Positions 1 to 8,900 are shown, counted from the stretch's first letter. The stretch is 17,655 bases of DNA from an uncultured beta proteobacterium (GCA_903886165.1 CAISLL010000278.1:1-17655); one strand, 5' to 3'. Made by a program: numbers and translations. The notes: generated by a model from the letters alone, not told the origin.

Positions 1-1
1 C

Positions 2-571
2 GACGAAGACCCACCGGACAATACGCTTGAAGCCACGCAACAGGCCATGGTGCAAACCCAGCTGGCCAGCCCTTGCCGTGCCAAGATCCGGAACCAGAAA
101 ATCATGGTTCTGATTGGTGAGAGTCGCGATGACCAGTTGCGGGCAACTCAGGCAAGTTACAGCGGCCATTTTGATGCTCTCAACGCCCGCCTGCAGGGCC
201 TGGGACTGAAAACGTTCACTCAGGCACAAATCAAGGCTCAAATCGCTCAAGCCGAGGTTGATGCCTATTTCAAGAATGATCCCGATGCCGCACTGAGCGC
301 GTCCAAACGCCTTTCTGCACGGTACATTTTGCGGGGTCTGATCACCAGCCAGACTGCCTATAACTCCTTGGTTCGGGTCAACCAGGTGTCGATCCGAATG
401 GGCTTCACCCTGACCGATTCGAATGGTCGAATTTTGTCGCAGGTGAACGCCGAAAATACAAGTTATGCGGGGGTTGATGCCTCTGGCATGGCCCTCACCT
501 TGATCAATGAAAAAGCAGACGAAGTCGTTGGCCAGCTTTATAGTGACTATTGCCGCCAGGGCGGCCCATAA
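2..571 (+). CDS. Envelope-type protein with a TolB/CsgG/FlgT-like alpha-beta domain (5' end outside window)
   Basis: The reading frame is open from base 2 to the stop at 569-571, giving 189 visible residues. The first in-frame ATG at 47 has no convincing Shine-Dalgarno and starts no signal peptide, so the true start is probably upstream and the gene is partial. I see one alpha/beta domain: a first strand (KIMVLIGES), a long helix, a second strand (LGLKTF), then a core (RYILRGLI) leading to a strand pair (MGFTLTDSNGRILSQ) and a final helix. This order resembles the nucleotide-binding-like fold of TolB-N, CsgG and the FlgT middle domain, and it parallels kinase residues about 535-672 two genes downstream. 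Two cysteines lie near the ends of the domain (SPCRAK and DYCRQ). It is 67 bp upstream of the CsgG-like gene on the same strand, so cotranscription is likely. The exact function is unknown. Confidence 0.6.
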   Translation, partial: DEDPPDNTLEATQQAMVQTQLASPCRAKIRNQKIMVLIGESRDDQLRATQASYSGHFDALNARLQGLGLKTFTQAQIKAQIAQAEVDAYFKNDPDAALSASKRLSARYILRGLITSQTAYNSLVRVNQVSIRMGFTLTDSNGRILSQVNAENTSYAGVDASGMALTLINEKADEVVGQLYSDYCRQGGP

Positions 572-638
572 TGTTGCGCAAGGCGTACGGCAGTGGCATG
601 GGCCGCGGCCGGCCGAGTATTTTTTTGGAAGCAAATTG

Positions 639-1460
639 ATGATTCAATCGTTCAATGTATTCAAGGGAGCTACGGTGTCGGCATTGTTGTTGATGGCCGC
701 GCTGGGCAGCACCGTCCAAGGCCAACCCAGCTTTGGTAACCCGTCGCCCACGGCAGGTACTTCGACATCGGACAAGGCCAATGCGGCAGCGGACGCCGCG
801 GCCTACAAGGAGGTGGAGTACACCAACAAGAACAAGCGTGGCCCGGCATTGATCGTCATACCGGGCGAGATCAAGAGCAACAACGCCAGTTTTACGCAAC
901 GCTTCCTGCCCAACAACATTGCCGATTTTGCTGAACTGGAGCTTTCTCAGGCCAACTTCCCGGTGCTGGAGCGCACCAACCTGGGTCCGCTGGTAAATGA
1001 AATCTCTCTGGCCTATAACCTCGGAGACCCCAACGTTGCGCGTAAAACCATGCAGATGGGCAAGCTCAAGACCACCAAATGGGTACTCAAGTTTGACATT
1101 CTCAAGGCGGAACAGATTGCCGAGAACAAGAAGGGCTTTGATGGCCGCGCCGTGGGCAGCCTGCTTTCCATCTTTGGCGGGGGCAACATGGCTGGCTCGG
1201 CCGCCGGTACGGTAGCGGGATCGGTGCAGACGGGCGACTCCACCGGTGTATGGCTGATTGGCATGCGCTACAAGATCATGGATGCCAACACGACCGAACA
1301 GGTCGCCCAGGGCTACAAGGACCTCAAGATGGAAGTTGGCGCCACCTCGACCAGTGTGATGGGTGTGTCCGACTCTGCCAAAGGTGGGGTGGGCCTGGAC
1401 ACCATGGTGCAGCGTCTGGTGCAGACGCTGGTTTGGGATATTGACTCCAAATACAAGTAA
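639..1460 (+). CDS. Secreted CsgG-family-like protein lacking the lipoprotein cysteine
   Basis: The product is 273 residues from ATG 639, which has GGAAG at 627-631. This start exposes a signal peptide (residues 1 to about 28, hydrophobic VSALLLMAALG). The frame stays open back to 507 but that extension spoils the signal. The body matches the CsgG pattern: an early strand (PALIVIPGEI, 69-78), then FPVLERTNLGPLVNE (107-121), a TTKWVLKFDI strand (145-154), a Gly-rich segment (180-197), and WLIGMRYKIMDANTTE (205-220). The C-terminal helix contains MVQRLVQTLVWDI. CsgG forms an outer-membrane curli secretion pore and is a lipoprotein. This protein contains no cysteine, so it cannot be lipidated in that way and may be a soluble periplasmic or otherwise anchored relative. 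No csgA, csgB, csgE or csgF is visible nearby. Its neighbours suggest a role with the downstream receptor kinase. The family is fairly sure, the function is not. Confidence 0.7.
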   Translation: MIQSFNVFKGATVSALLLMAALGSTVQGQPSFGNPSPTAGTSTSDKANAAADAAAYKEVEYTNKNKRGPALIVIPGEIKSNNASFTQRFLPNNIADFAELELSQANFPVLERTNLGPLVNEISLAYNLGDPNVARKTMQMGKLKTTKWVLKFDILKAEQIAENKKGFDGRAVGSLLSIFGGGNMAGSAAGTVAGSVQTGDSTGVWLIGMRYKIMDANTTEQVAQGYKDLKMEVGATSTSVMGVSDSAKGGVGLDTMVQRLVQTLVWDIDSKYK

Positions 1461-1464
1461 CGAC

Positions 1465-1590
1465 ATGGCCCGCACGCTTTTGGTTTTGCCGCTGTTCGGG
1501 TGCACTTCGCTTCATGCGCTGTCGCCGGCGCATGCTTTCGTGCCTTTGTGCCCTACGGCGGCGTTCAATCCGGTCTCCTCTGCGCCATGA
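1465..1590 (+). CDS. Possible 41-residue leader or lipoprotein-like ORF, overlapping the kinase start
   Basis: ATG 1465 opens a 41-codon frame beginning MARTLLVLPLFGCTSLHA, which looks like a very short lipoprotein signal (LFGC before the Cys). Its stop TGA at 1588-1590 overlaps the kinase ATG at 1587-1589 as ATGA, a common geometry for translational coupling. The kinase start itself has no recognisable Shine-Dalgarno, which makes coupling attractive. Against this, the ORF's own ribosome site is weak and the C-terminal half is low-information sequence. The whole frame could be a chance opening in the 126-bp gap. Treat it as tentative. Confidence 0.25.
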   Translation: MARTLLVLPLFGCTSLHALSPAHAFVPLCPTAAFNPVSSAP

Positions 1591-3998
1591 CTGCGTTCAC
1601 TCGCCTGGGTAAATACACCATTCGCCGCGAACTTGGCAAGGGTGCCATGGGCGTGGTGTACGAGGGTTTTGATCCGCTCATTGAGCGCGTTGTGGCCATC
1701 AAAACCATCCTGCCGCAGCAATTGGGTGGCGCAGAGTCTGCCAGCGTGCTGGCGCGTTTCAAGCGCGAAGCCCAAGCCGCTGGCCGCCTGAACCACCCTG
1801 GCATTGTGGCGGTCTATGACTATGGCGAGGAGATCGCCGATGACGACCGCACCATGGTGGCGGGCGAACCCGCATTGGGCCGACAGCGCGTTGCCTTTAT
1901 CGCCATGGAGTTTGTGAAAGGCCGGGAGTTGCGTGAATTTTTCGAGGCCAATGAACGCTTTGCCCTGAAAGATACTGAACGCCTGATGGCTGAAATTTTG
2001 GATGCCTTGGCACACGCACATGCGCACGGCGTCGTGCACCGCGACATGAAGCCAGCTAATTTGATATTGCTGGCCGACGGCAAGGTCAAGATTGCGGACT
2101 TTGGCATTGCCCGGGTTGAAAAGTCGGAGCTCACCCAGGTTGGCACCGTCATGGGTACACCTGCCTACATGTCGCCGGAACAATTCATGGGGCAGCCTGT
2201 TGATGGGCGCAGTGACATTTTTTCGTGTGGCGTCATCCTGTACCAATTTTTGACCGGCGAGAAGCCATTTACCGGCAACGCCACCACGATCATGTTCAAG
2301 GTGCTGCACGAGGAGCCGCTGGCCCCTTCGTTGTTGAATGTAAGCTTGCCGTCGGCCTTTGACCACGTGGTCAAAAGAGCCATGGCAAAAAACCCGGACG
2401 AACGCTACCAGAGCGCACAAGAATTTGCCCAAGCCATCAAAGCCACGCTGAGTGCGCCAGGCGCCAGTGTTGTGAGCAACGTGTCGGCCGACCCGGACCG
2501 CACTGAGGTCAGTCATTCCCCCGCACCGACTGCTGTCACCCGCACCCCAGTGGAGCCAGCAGCGTCTTTCTCCTCACTGCCCCACACTGCGGCACCAATC
2601 CCGGAAACCCCAAGGACCACGGAAACCAAATCAAGGCCCGGCGCAACCCTGATTGCAGCCGCGCTCACCGGTGTCGCCGTATTGGGTGCGGGCAGTTACT
2701 TCATTCTGAGGGGAGGCAACACGCAAACGCCGGCCGTCGTGGCGCAAGCGTCGGTCTCCAGTGCGCCGGTTGTTGCGGCGCCGCTTGCCCCCACACTGGT
2801 GGCAGAGCCTGGGCTGGAGCCTGGCACCATGGTTATCAGCGCCCTGGGGTTGGTCGACCCAACGGATGCCCGTTTCAACGGTGATGCCAGCGCTGCACAG
2901 GCGGAGTCCCGTGCAGACGCCATGCGCCAACTGGTGGAAAAGGCAGTCGCACTGTATGTGGATAAGGAGTCGCTGAACAAGAACTATGGGTTGCTGGACC
3001 GCAAATTGCTGTCTCAACCCGGCGCCTTTATCAAGACGGTCATCAAGGAAGATGCCACTGCAACCGGCAAGGATGGACTTCTTGAAACGCAAACCCGGGC
3101 CGTGGTGCGTGTGCGGGATGTCCAAAAGTCGCTCAACCAGTTGTCCAAGGATGAGCGCATTGAGTTCATCCGCAATAACGGTGATCCAAAGGTTTCCATT
3201 CTGATGTCCATCCGCAATGCCGACACAGCCCAGGCTCTGCCGATTGAGCGCTCCATGCTGGCTGAAAACGTGCTTAAAGAACGCATCAAGTCGTTCGGTT
3301 TTCGGGTCTGGTCGGCCAGCGGCGAGGTGCCCGTCAGTGCCCAGACGCAGTCGTCGGATTTTCAGATTGAGGGTGAAGTCAAGGTGAAGCTGTTGTCTGC
3401 CAAGCTGCCCACGTCTGGCCTTACCATCACCAAGACGGCACTTACCTCGTGGACCATCAAGGCCATTGACAAAACCAATGGTGAAGAGGTCTACCTCAAC
3501 ACCGTCACCCCCAGCGGCAGGAGTTGGGCCACCGAAGACCAGGCATTGGCCGAAATTGGCAAGTTGGTGGGCGACGAGTTTTCCAAGCATTTCTTCCTCG
3601 ACCACTTCAACTACAGTGCACAAAAAATCGGTTTGAACATCGCCGGTCTTCCCGATGCGCAAAGCGCCAAGCAGTTGCTGCGCGAACTGCGTGGCTTCAG
3701 GCAGGTGCTCGACGCGCAACTGGTGGCCGAGAGCGGTGCATACCAGTTGCAGTTGGGAGAGGGCAACGCCAGTGACCTGATACTGGACAGTGTCCTGAAG
3801 CCGCTCAACGCAAAACTTGGCCAGAATTGTTTTACATTGGCAGGCTCCTCCGGCGCTCAGGTCAATGTAAATTTCTCAGCATTTTGTGCTGAGTTGGCGG
3901 TGCGCGCAAAGCTCACCGACAGCCCACCGGCGGGGCTGCAAAGCGCGCCCGGTACTCGGGGAAAACTAATAGGTAAACCCGGGAAAACCAGCGTCTGA
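1587..3998 (+). CDS. Transmembrane Ser/Thr protein kinase with FlgT/LPP20-like outer domain
   Basis: The product is 803 residues from ATG 1587. The frame runs open from a GTG at 1500, but the extension has no kinase homology. Residues 10-285 form a complete Hanks-type (PknB-like) kinase. The ATP loop is LGKGAMG (16-22), the VAIK lysine is K39, the C-helix Glu is E61, the catalytic HRDMKPAN spans 151-158 (D153), DFG is 171-173, and the activation segment GTVMGTPAYMSPE (186-198) has T187 and T191 as likely phosphosites. A Pro/Thr-rich linker (about 310-345) leads to one transmembrane helix (352-374) after basic KSR. The outer part begins with a FlgT-N/LPP20-like region (about 415-515), then a CsgG/TolB-N-like domain (535-672), then a C-terminal alpha/beta domain (675-770). 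C748 and C767 are the only outer cysteines and could form a disulfide. It probably senses an envelope signal and phosphorylates cytoplasmic targets. The FHA-cyclase gene converges on it 47 bp away. Confidence 0.9.
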   Translation: MTAFTRLGKYTIRRELGKGAMGVVYEGFDPLIERVVAIKTILPQQLGGAESASVLARFKREAQAAGRLNHPGIVAVYDYGEEIADDDRTMVAGEPALGRQRVAFIAMEFVKGRELREFFEANERFALKDTERLMAEILDALAHAHAHGVVHRDMKPANLILLADGKVKIADFGIARVEKSELTQVGTVMGTPAYMSPEQFMGQPVDGRSDIFSCGVILYQFLTGEKPFTGNATTIMFKVLHEEPLAPSLLNVSLPSAFDHVVKRAMAKNPDERYQSAQEFAQAIKATLSAPGASVVSNVSADPDRTEVSHSPAPTAVTRTPVEPAASFSSLPHTAAPIPETPRTTETKSRPGATLIAAALTGVAVLGAGSYFILRGGNTQTPAVVAQASVSSAPVVAAPLAPTLVAEPGLEPGTMVISALGLVDPTDARFNGDASAAQAESRADAMRQLVEKAVALYVDKESLNKNYGLLDRKLLSQPGAFIKTVIKEDATATGKDGLLETQTRAVVRVRDVQKSLNQLSKDERIEFIRNNGDPKVSILMSIRNADTAQALPIERSMLAENVLKERIKSFGFRVWSASGEVPVSAQTQSSDFQIEGEVKVKLLSAKLPTSGLTITKTALTSWTIKAIDKTNGEEVYLNTVTPSGRSWATEDQALAEIGKLVGDEFSKHFFLDHFNYSAQKIGLNIAGLPDAQSAKQLLRELRGFRQVLDAQLVAESGAYQLQLGEGNASDLILDSVLKPLNAKLGQNCFTLAGSSGAQVNVNFSAFCAELAVRAKLTDSPPAGLQSAPGTRGKLIGKPGKTSV

Positions 3999-4045
3999 AC
4001 GCTTTAGCAGGCCTCTGTGGGGCCGCGCCAACGGGAATCAGCGTC

Positions 4046-4999
4046 TTACCCTTTTACTGTAAACGCAACCGTCTCGGTGTCTGGTAAATTTACCGAGTGG
4101 CCAAAGCCAATGAGCCCATTGCCCCGCAGCATCAATTCCTCGCGCCGCAGCACAACTTCTGGCTCGTTTTGAGAAACTACGAAAGTGCCGTTGGTGCTCT
4201 GGTCAACAAGAAAAAACTTGTCACGGCGGCGCTCGATACGGGCATGCTGACGTGAGGCATTGCGATCGCTGATCACCACGTTGCATTGGGCGTCACGTCC
4301 CAGCACAATGTTGTCGTAATCCAACTCCAGTACTTGGCCAGCATGCTGCAGGCTCAGCGTAACGATCTTCGCCGTGACGGCGATGGAGGCGGTCGACATG
4401 GTCAACTCATCATCACCCTGCCAGATGACTTCGCTAACCTCCACGTCATCTCCTTTGCCTTTGACCGGCAGCACGGCAATGTTGCGGGTGGACTGCTTGA
4501 GCATGGGTGACAGGCAGGTGACGGTAGCGCCGGTGGTGATGATTTGCATGCCTTTCGCCAGACCGGTCATTCGGGCCGCCAGATTGACGGTGTCACCAAA
4601 GACATCGCTGTTTTCCTCGATCACCGGCCCGAAGTGAAAACCAATACGCACACTGCGCTTGACGCTGGACACCGGGGGAAGAGCCATGATCTTGTGCTGC
4701 ATGTCGGTGGCCGCCAGGCAACCGTTGTCGGCACTCGGCAGCACGCACATGATTTCATCGCCAATGGTCTTGATGACCCGCCCGCCATATTGCTGGACGA
4801 CGCTGCGTAGCGCATGCAGGCATTCATCAATCATCTGCTTTGCCTGATCGTCGCCAAAGGTTTCATAAAGGCGTGTACTGCCCACTACGTCTGCGAACAG
4901 CACGGCGACGGGTAGCGCCGTCCGTGTGGGGGCGAAAGTAGTCAAAGTATCACCTGTGGTGCTGCCTGATGCCGATGATTGTGGATTGATGATTGCCAT
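4046..4999 (-). CDS. Class III adenylate cyclase with C-terminal FHA domain
   Basis: The product is 317 residues from ATG 4999. An in-frame ATG at 5098 would add 33 poorly structured residues, and neither start has a clear Shine-Dalgarno, so the start is uncertain. The cyclase homology domain spans about 28-195. Metal aspartates are D37 (VLFADVVGST) and D81 (KTIGDE). The adenine-specifying pair is K77 and D132, and the transition-state residues N139 and R143 lie in GDTVNLAARM. All six canonical residues are present, which predicts an active, ATP-specific enzyme making cAMP. The FHA domain (about 210-317) has its GR (234-235), SRQH (249-252) and NGT (270-272) motifs, which bind phosphothreonine. 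No transmembrane segment or signal peptide is seen, so it is cytoplasmic. The convergent Ser/Thr kinase next door is the obvious candidate partner, by inference. Confidence 0.9.
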   Translation of the reverse strand: MAIINPQSSASGSTTGDTLTTFAPTRTALPVAVLFADVVGSTRLYETFGDDQAKQMIDECLHALRSVVQQYGGRVIKTIGDEIMCVLPSADNGCLAATDMQHKIMALPPVSSVKRSVRIGFHFGPVIEENSDVFGDTVNLAARMTGLAKGMQIITTGATVTCLSPMLKQSTRNIAVLPVKGKGDDVEVSEVIWQGDDELTMSTASIAVTAKIVTLSLQHAGQVLELDYDNIVLGRDAQCNVVISDRNASRQHARIERRRDKFFLVDQSTNGTFVVSQNEPEVVLRREELMLRGNGLIGFGHSVNLPDTETVAFTVKG

Positions 5000-5185
5000 G
5001 GGAGGATGGAGTCCATTGCGTGACATGGGTCGTCTGCGCTTGGGGGCAGGTCGTTGCCTGGTTGATTCTATCCATTCACTTTGACCCAGACTGGCCATTC
5101 ACAAGCAGCGCGAGTTTTGTCACAATGATCCTAAAGCGGAAGTGGCAGACCGTTTACGTTATTTCCTACAACTCCGGAGCAACCC

Positions 5186-5740
5186 ATGGCACGAGCAAGC
5201 GGCATAGTCACCTTGGTTTTACTGGCCACTTCAGCAGTGGCCCAGGCCCAAAACATCAAACCCGGTCTGTGGGAGTTCACGACGCAGATGAGTGGCGGGA
5301 GCGGCAAAATGGCTGACGCCATGGCCGAGGCGCAAAAGGAGATGGAGCGCATGTCCCCGGCAGAGCGCAAGATGATGCAGGACATGATGGCCAAGCAAGG
5401 CGTGCAAATGGGCGCTGGCAGTGGTGGTGGCGTCAGCACCAAGATCTGCATGACACAGGACATGGTGGATCGCAATGAGATATCCAGACCCCAGAGTGGT
5501 TGCACCCACACCAACAGTCCTCGTAGCGGCAACACCATGAAGTTTTCTTTCGTTTGCACCAAACCACCCAGCAGTGGCGAAGGCACCGTGACCTTTGCGA
5601 GCCCTGAGGCCTACAGCATGAAAATGACCACTACCACCACCGTTCAGGGTCGGGCGGAAAGAATGGAAATGCGCAACAGTGGCCGCTGGCTGGGCGGCAG
5701 TTGCGGCAGTATCAAGCCTCTGCCGGTACCGACGAAGTAG
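5186..5740 (+). CDS. Secreted DUF3617 family protein
   Basis: The product is 184 residues from ATG 5186, with GGAG at 5176-5179. A signal peptide ends at AQA (residue 21). The mature protein opens with NIKPGLWEFTTQM, the characteristic start of DUF3617 proteins, which are small periplasmic proteins of unknown function common in Proteobacteria. Residues 35-75 hold ten methionines in a predicted helix, including MSPAERKMMQDMMAKQG. Similar Met-rich stretches are, from memory, usual in this family, so this is not a local oddity. Four cysteines (C88, C106, C124, C173) could form two disulfides in the periplasm. The gene is divergent from the FHA-cyclase and next to the convergent SNF2 gene, so it is probably a single transcription unit. 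The function is unknown. Confidence 0.8.
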   Translation: MARASGIVTLVLLATSAVAQAQNIKPGLWEFTTQMSGGSGKMADAMAEAQKEMERMSPAERKMMQDMMAKQGVQMGAGSGGGVSTKICMTQDMVDRNEISRPQSGCTHTNSPRSGNTMKFSFVCTKPPSSGEGTVTFASPEAYSMKMTTTTTVQGRAERMEMRNSGRWLGGSCGSIKPLPVPTK

Positions 5741-5890
5741 CCAGCCGCTGCGGTGCCAGGGGCACATGCATGGTTTGAATTTGAATCGGCAGGCTGGCTC
5801 AATATTCAATCTGCGTTGATAACCCAGCCGTGGCGGCCAGGTCCGGAGGATCAGGTCTGGAAGTGGCACGCTTGAGGAACATTTTTAATA

Positions 5891-5937
5891 TGCAGCCCTT
5901 TTGCAATAAAGGAATGCAGCTGCTATTTTGATAGTGG
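5891..5937. repeat. Short hairpin-containing intergenic repeat at the SNF2 gene 3' end
   Basis: TGCA (5891-5894) pairs with TGCA (5915-5918), and CCTTT (5897-5901) pairs with AAAGG (5908-5912) around a TGCAAT loop. This is followed by TTTTGATAG (5926-5934). Read on the - strand, CTATCAAAATAG provides the last codons and the stop of the SNF2 gene. A related stretch lies upstream of the same gene in opposite orientation at 9438-9459. The hairpin might also help end transcription, but no strong T-run follows it. The rest of the 5741-5922 gap shows nothing else I can support. Confidence 0.45.
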
Positions 5938-8900
5938 CTTAAGCAACTCTGCCAAGTCACTCTCTGAAAACAGCGGCTGCTTGCGGCCGACCGAGCCGCT
6001 GTACATGCTCTCGGCCAGCGCGGCCTTGCGGTCTTGCAGCGCCAGAATGCGTTCTTCGATGGTGCCTTGCGCCACCAGCTTTACCACCCAGACACTTTGC
6101 GTCTGCCCAATACGGTGGGCGCGGCCGGTGGCCTGGGCTTCGACTGCCGGGTTCCACCACGGGTCGTAATGGATCACGGTATCGGCCTGCGGCAGGTTCA
6201 GCCCAACACCACCGGCTTTCAGGCTGATCAAGAAAAGCGGCACCTCCCCCTTTGTGAACTGTTCAATCAAAGCATCGCGTTTTTGACTCTGGCCGGTAAG
6301 TTTGGCCCACTTGATGCCGCGTTTTTGCAGTTCGGCTTCGATCAGCGTCAACATGCTGGTGAACTGCGAGAACACCAAGATGCGTCGGCCCTCCGCCAGC
6401 ATCTCGGGCAGCATCTCCATCAGCTGCTCCAGTTTGGCCGAGGCCTTGACCTTTTTGGCGGCATCCAGCTTGAGCAGATGCGGGTCGCAACACACCTGGC
6501 GCAGCTTCAGCAAGGCATCCAGAATGGTGATTTGTGACTTGGCCAGGCCTTTGGTGTCGAGCGCCTCACGCACGGTCTTTTCCATGCCCAAACGAATGGT
6601 TTCGTACAGGTCAGCCTGTTTGCCGGAGAGTTCCACACGCATCACGGTTTCCACCTTGGGCGGCAGTTCATTGGCCACCAGCACCTTGGTGCGGCGCAGC
6701 ATGAAGGGGGTGACACGGGCGCGCAGCTGGTGCAGCGCCTCGGGGTCGCCCTGCTTTTCAATCGGGGTGCGAAACAGTTCCTGAAAACGCTTCTGGCTGC
6801 CCAGAAAACCCGGCATCAAAAAGTGGAACAGGCTCCAGATTTCGCCCAGGTTGTTTTCCATGGGTGTGCCAGACAGGCACAGGCGGTGTTTGGCATTGAG
6901 TTCACCGGCCACCTGCGCCGCATTGGTGGCGGCGTTTTTGATGTTTTGCGCCTCGTCCAGCACCACGATGTGCCACTGCGCGTCGAGCCAGCGCTCGCGG
7001 TCGCGGTGCAACAGGGAATACGGGGCGATCACGATGTCATGCTCGGCCATGCTGTCGGCGCTGTCATGGCGGTCCTGGCCGTGGTGCACCAGGCTGCGCA
7101 GGCCGGGACAAAAGCGCTCGGCCTCGCGCTTCCAGTTGCCCATCAGGCTCACCGGCGCAATGATCAGGGCCGGGTGCGTCAGGCGGCCGGCGTCTTTTTC
7201 AATCTGGATGTGGGCTAGGGTTTGCAGCGTCTTGCCCAGGCCCATGTCGTCGGCCAATATGCCAGCCAGCCCGTATTCACGCAAAAACTGCAGCCAGTTC
7301 ACGCCTTGCTGCTGGTACGGGCGCAAGGTGGCGTGCACGGCGTCGGGCAGCGGCACCTCAGGCAATTCGGCGCGGCCGCTCAGGCGCTGCACCATGTCGC
7401 GCAGGTGCTGGGCACCTTCCCATACCGCACCTTCGCCCAGCGACGCCGTGGTGCGCATGGCGTCCATGCGCGAGAGTTTCAGGCTCTCACCGGTGAAGTC
7501 GTGGTCGCGGTCACCCACCAGTTCCAGCAGGGCACCGAGCCAGGGTTTCAGGTTGTCGGTGGGCAGGCGCACAAAACCGCCTTTGGGCGCGGGCAGGTAG
7601 ATGAAGGGCGGAATGTCAGGCAGGCCGGTGGTCGCGTCACGCGGGCTGCTGGCTGCCACTTTGATCAGTTCGGGCAAAAACGGCAGGATGTTGTGGCGCT
7701 GGCCATTGATTTCCATGCCCAGCGACAAATCAAACCAGGGTGAGGTGGCTTCGTCGTCGCCCTGGGCCTGCAGGCTGACGTTCAGGGCTTCGCCGTGCTG
7801 GATCCAGTCGCTTAGCGAGTCGTCCAGGGTCAGCTCAAAGCCAGCCTCGCGCAAGTCCGCGTAATCGGTGTCAGCCCATTTCAGCCAGGTTTGCTGCGGG
7901 TCTTTGCCAGGAATGCCAAAGACACCGCCGCTGCCCACCGTCAGGCCAAATTGCACCAGTGTGGTGATGGCTTCCAGCTCGGCTTGCGGGTCGCGGTGCA
8001 GCAGCAGGCGGCCTTGTGTGTCGTCAATCAGCACCGTGGTGCCCTGGCCAACCCACCAGCCGCGGTGCCCGGCGTAGTCAAAACGCAGCCTGGCTTGCAT
8101 CAGGCCTGAAGTTGGCACGTCAGCCGGTGGCACCGGCGACAGGTGCAGGCAGGGCGTGGGCGTGATGTCCGTGAGGGTATTGAGCTGCTCCAGCACCGGT
8201 GGCAAAGGCACCGGCCCGAGGCGTTCGACCAGCGCCACTTGGTGTTTTTTCAGCGCGGCGGTTTTCAAGGGTGGCGTTTTCAGCAGCACTGCCACCTGGC
8301 CCATGCTCATGCCCTTGACCTGGGCCAGGCCACACAGACCGTGCTGGCTGTCCAGGTACAACGGCGGGTTGTTCAGACACAGCTTGGTCTGTGGGCCGTC
8401 CAGTTTGGCGCGCAGCACCCAGGCGCTGTCATCGGACTGCGGTTGGGTGACCTCATGCCACTGCCAGTGCACGGCCAGCGGCGTCCCCCACTTGGCCGGT
8501 ATGACGGGCTGGCTTTTGATGTCGCCCAGAAACAGCCGGCCGGTGCTGGCCGCTTGTTCCAGCGCCTGAATGCCGTATTTCCCCTCAATCGTGACCTTGG
8601 TTTTGACACCGTAGCTGTAGTAATAACTGCTTGCGCTGCCGGGCATGGCACGCATGAGTTGCAGCACGTCGTGGTCGGCCTCGGTGGCGTGGTCAAAGGC
8701 GCTCTGGCCGCGTTCCGGTTGGTACTTGATGGTTTTGGCTTTGGCCCAGTCACCGTTTTGCTTGCGGTAGGACAGCACCACCTCCAGGTCCAGGTGCGGG
8801 TTGGGTCCGTTCGGGTTGGACATGCTGAGCAGGTACAAATATTCTTCGTGCTTGATCGTGGCCGCGGGTGAATTTCTGGGGCTGACCAGGGGCGCTGCAG

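Noticed and set aside
507..638. Extended N-terminus of the CsgG-like gene from 507
   Set aside because: It would overlap the preceding gene and bury the signal peptide. ATG 639 has a good ribosome site and a proper signal sequence.
504..2516. Long antisense frames at 504-1505 and 1512-2516 on the - strand
   Set aside because: They lie opposite well-supported CsgG-like and kinase genes, have His/Arg-rich low-information translations and no family signature.
2631..3719. 362-codon - strand frame opposite the kinase ectodomain
   Set aside because: It is a shadow of the GC-rich coding strand. The + strand frame has a clear domain structure there.
3990..4044. Possible terminator between the convergent kinase and cyclase genes
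   Set aside because: There is a small AGCGT/ACGCT stem around the kinase stop and a repeated AGCGTCT, but the stem is only five pairs and no T-run follows, so I do not call it.
5303..5410. Met-rich stretch in the DUF3617 protein as a novel metal-binding domain
   Set aside because: Met-rich MSPAERKMM-like segments are, as far as I recall, common in DUF3617 proteins, so this is not special to this gene.
6034..8871. Several 130-250 codon + strand frames opposite the SNF2 gene
   Set aside because: The - strand frame carries all helicase motifs. The + frames show no motif and are rich in Gln, His and Arg, as expected for shadows.
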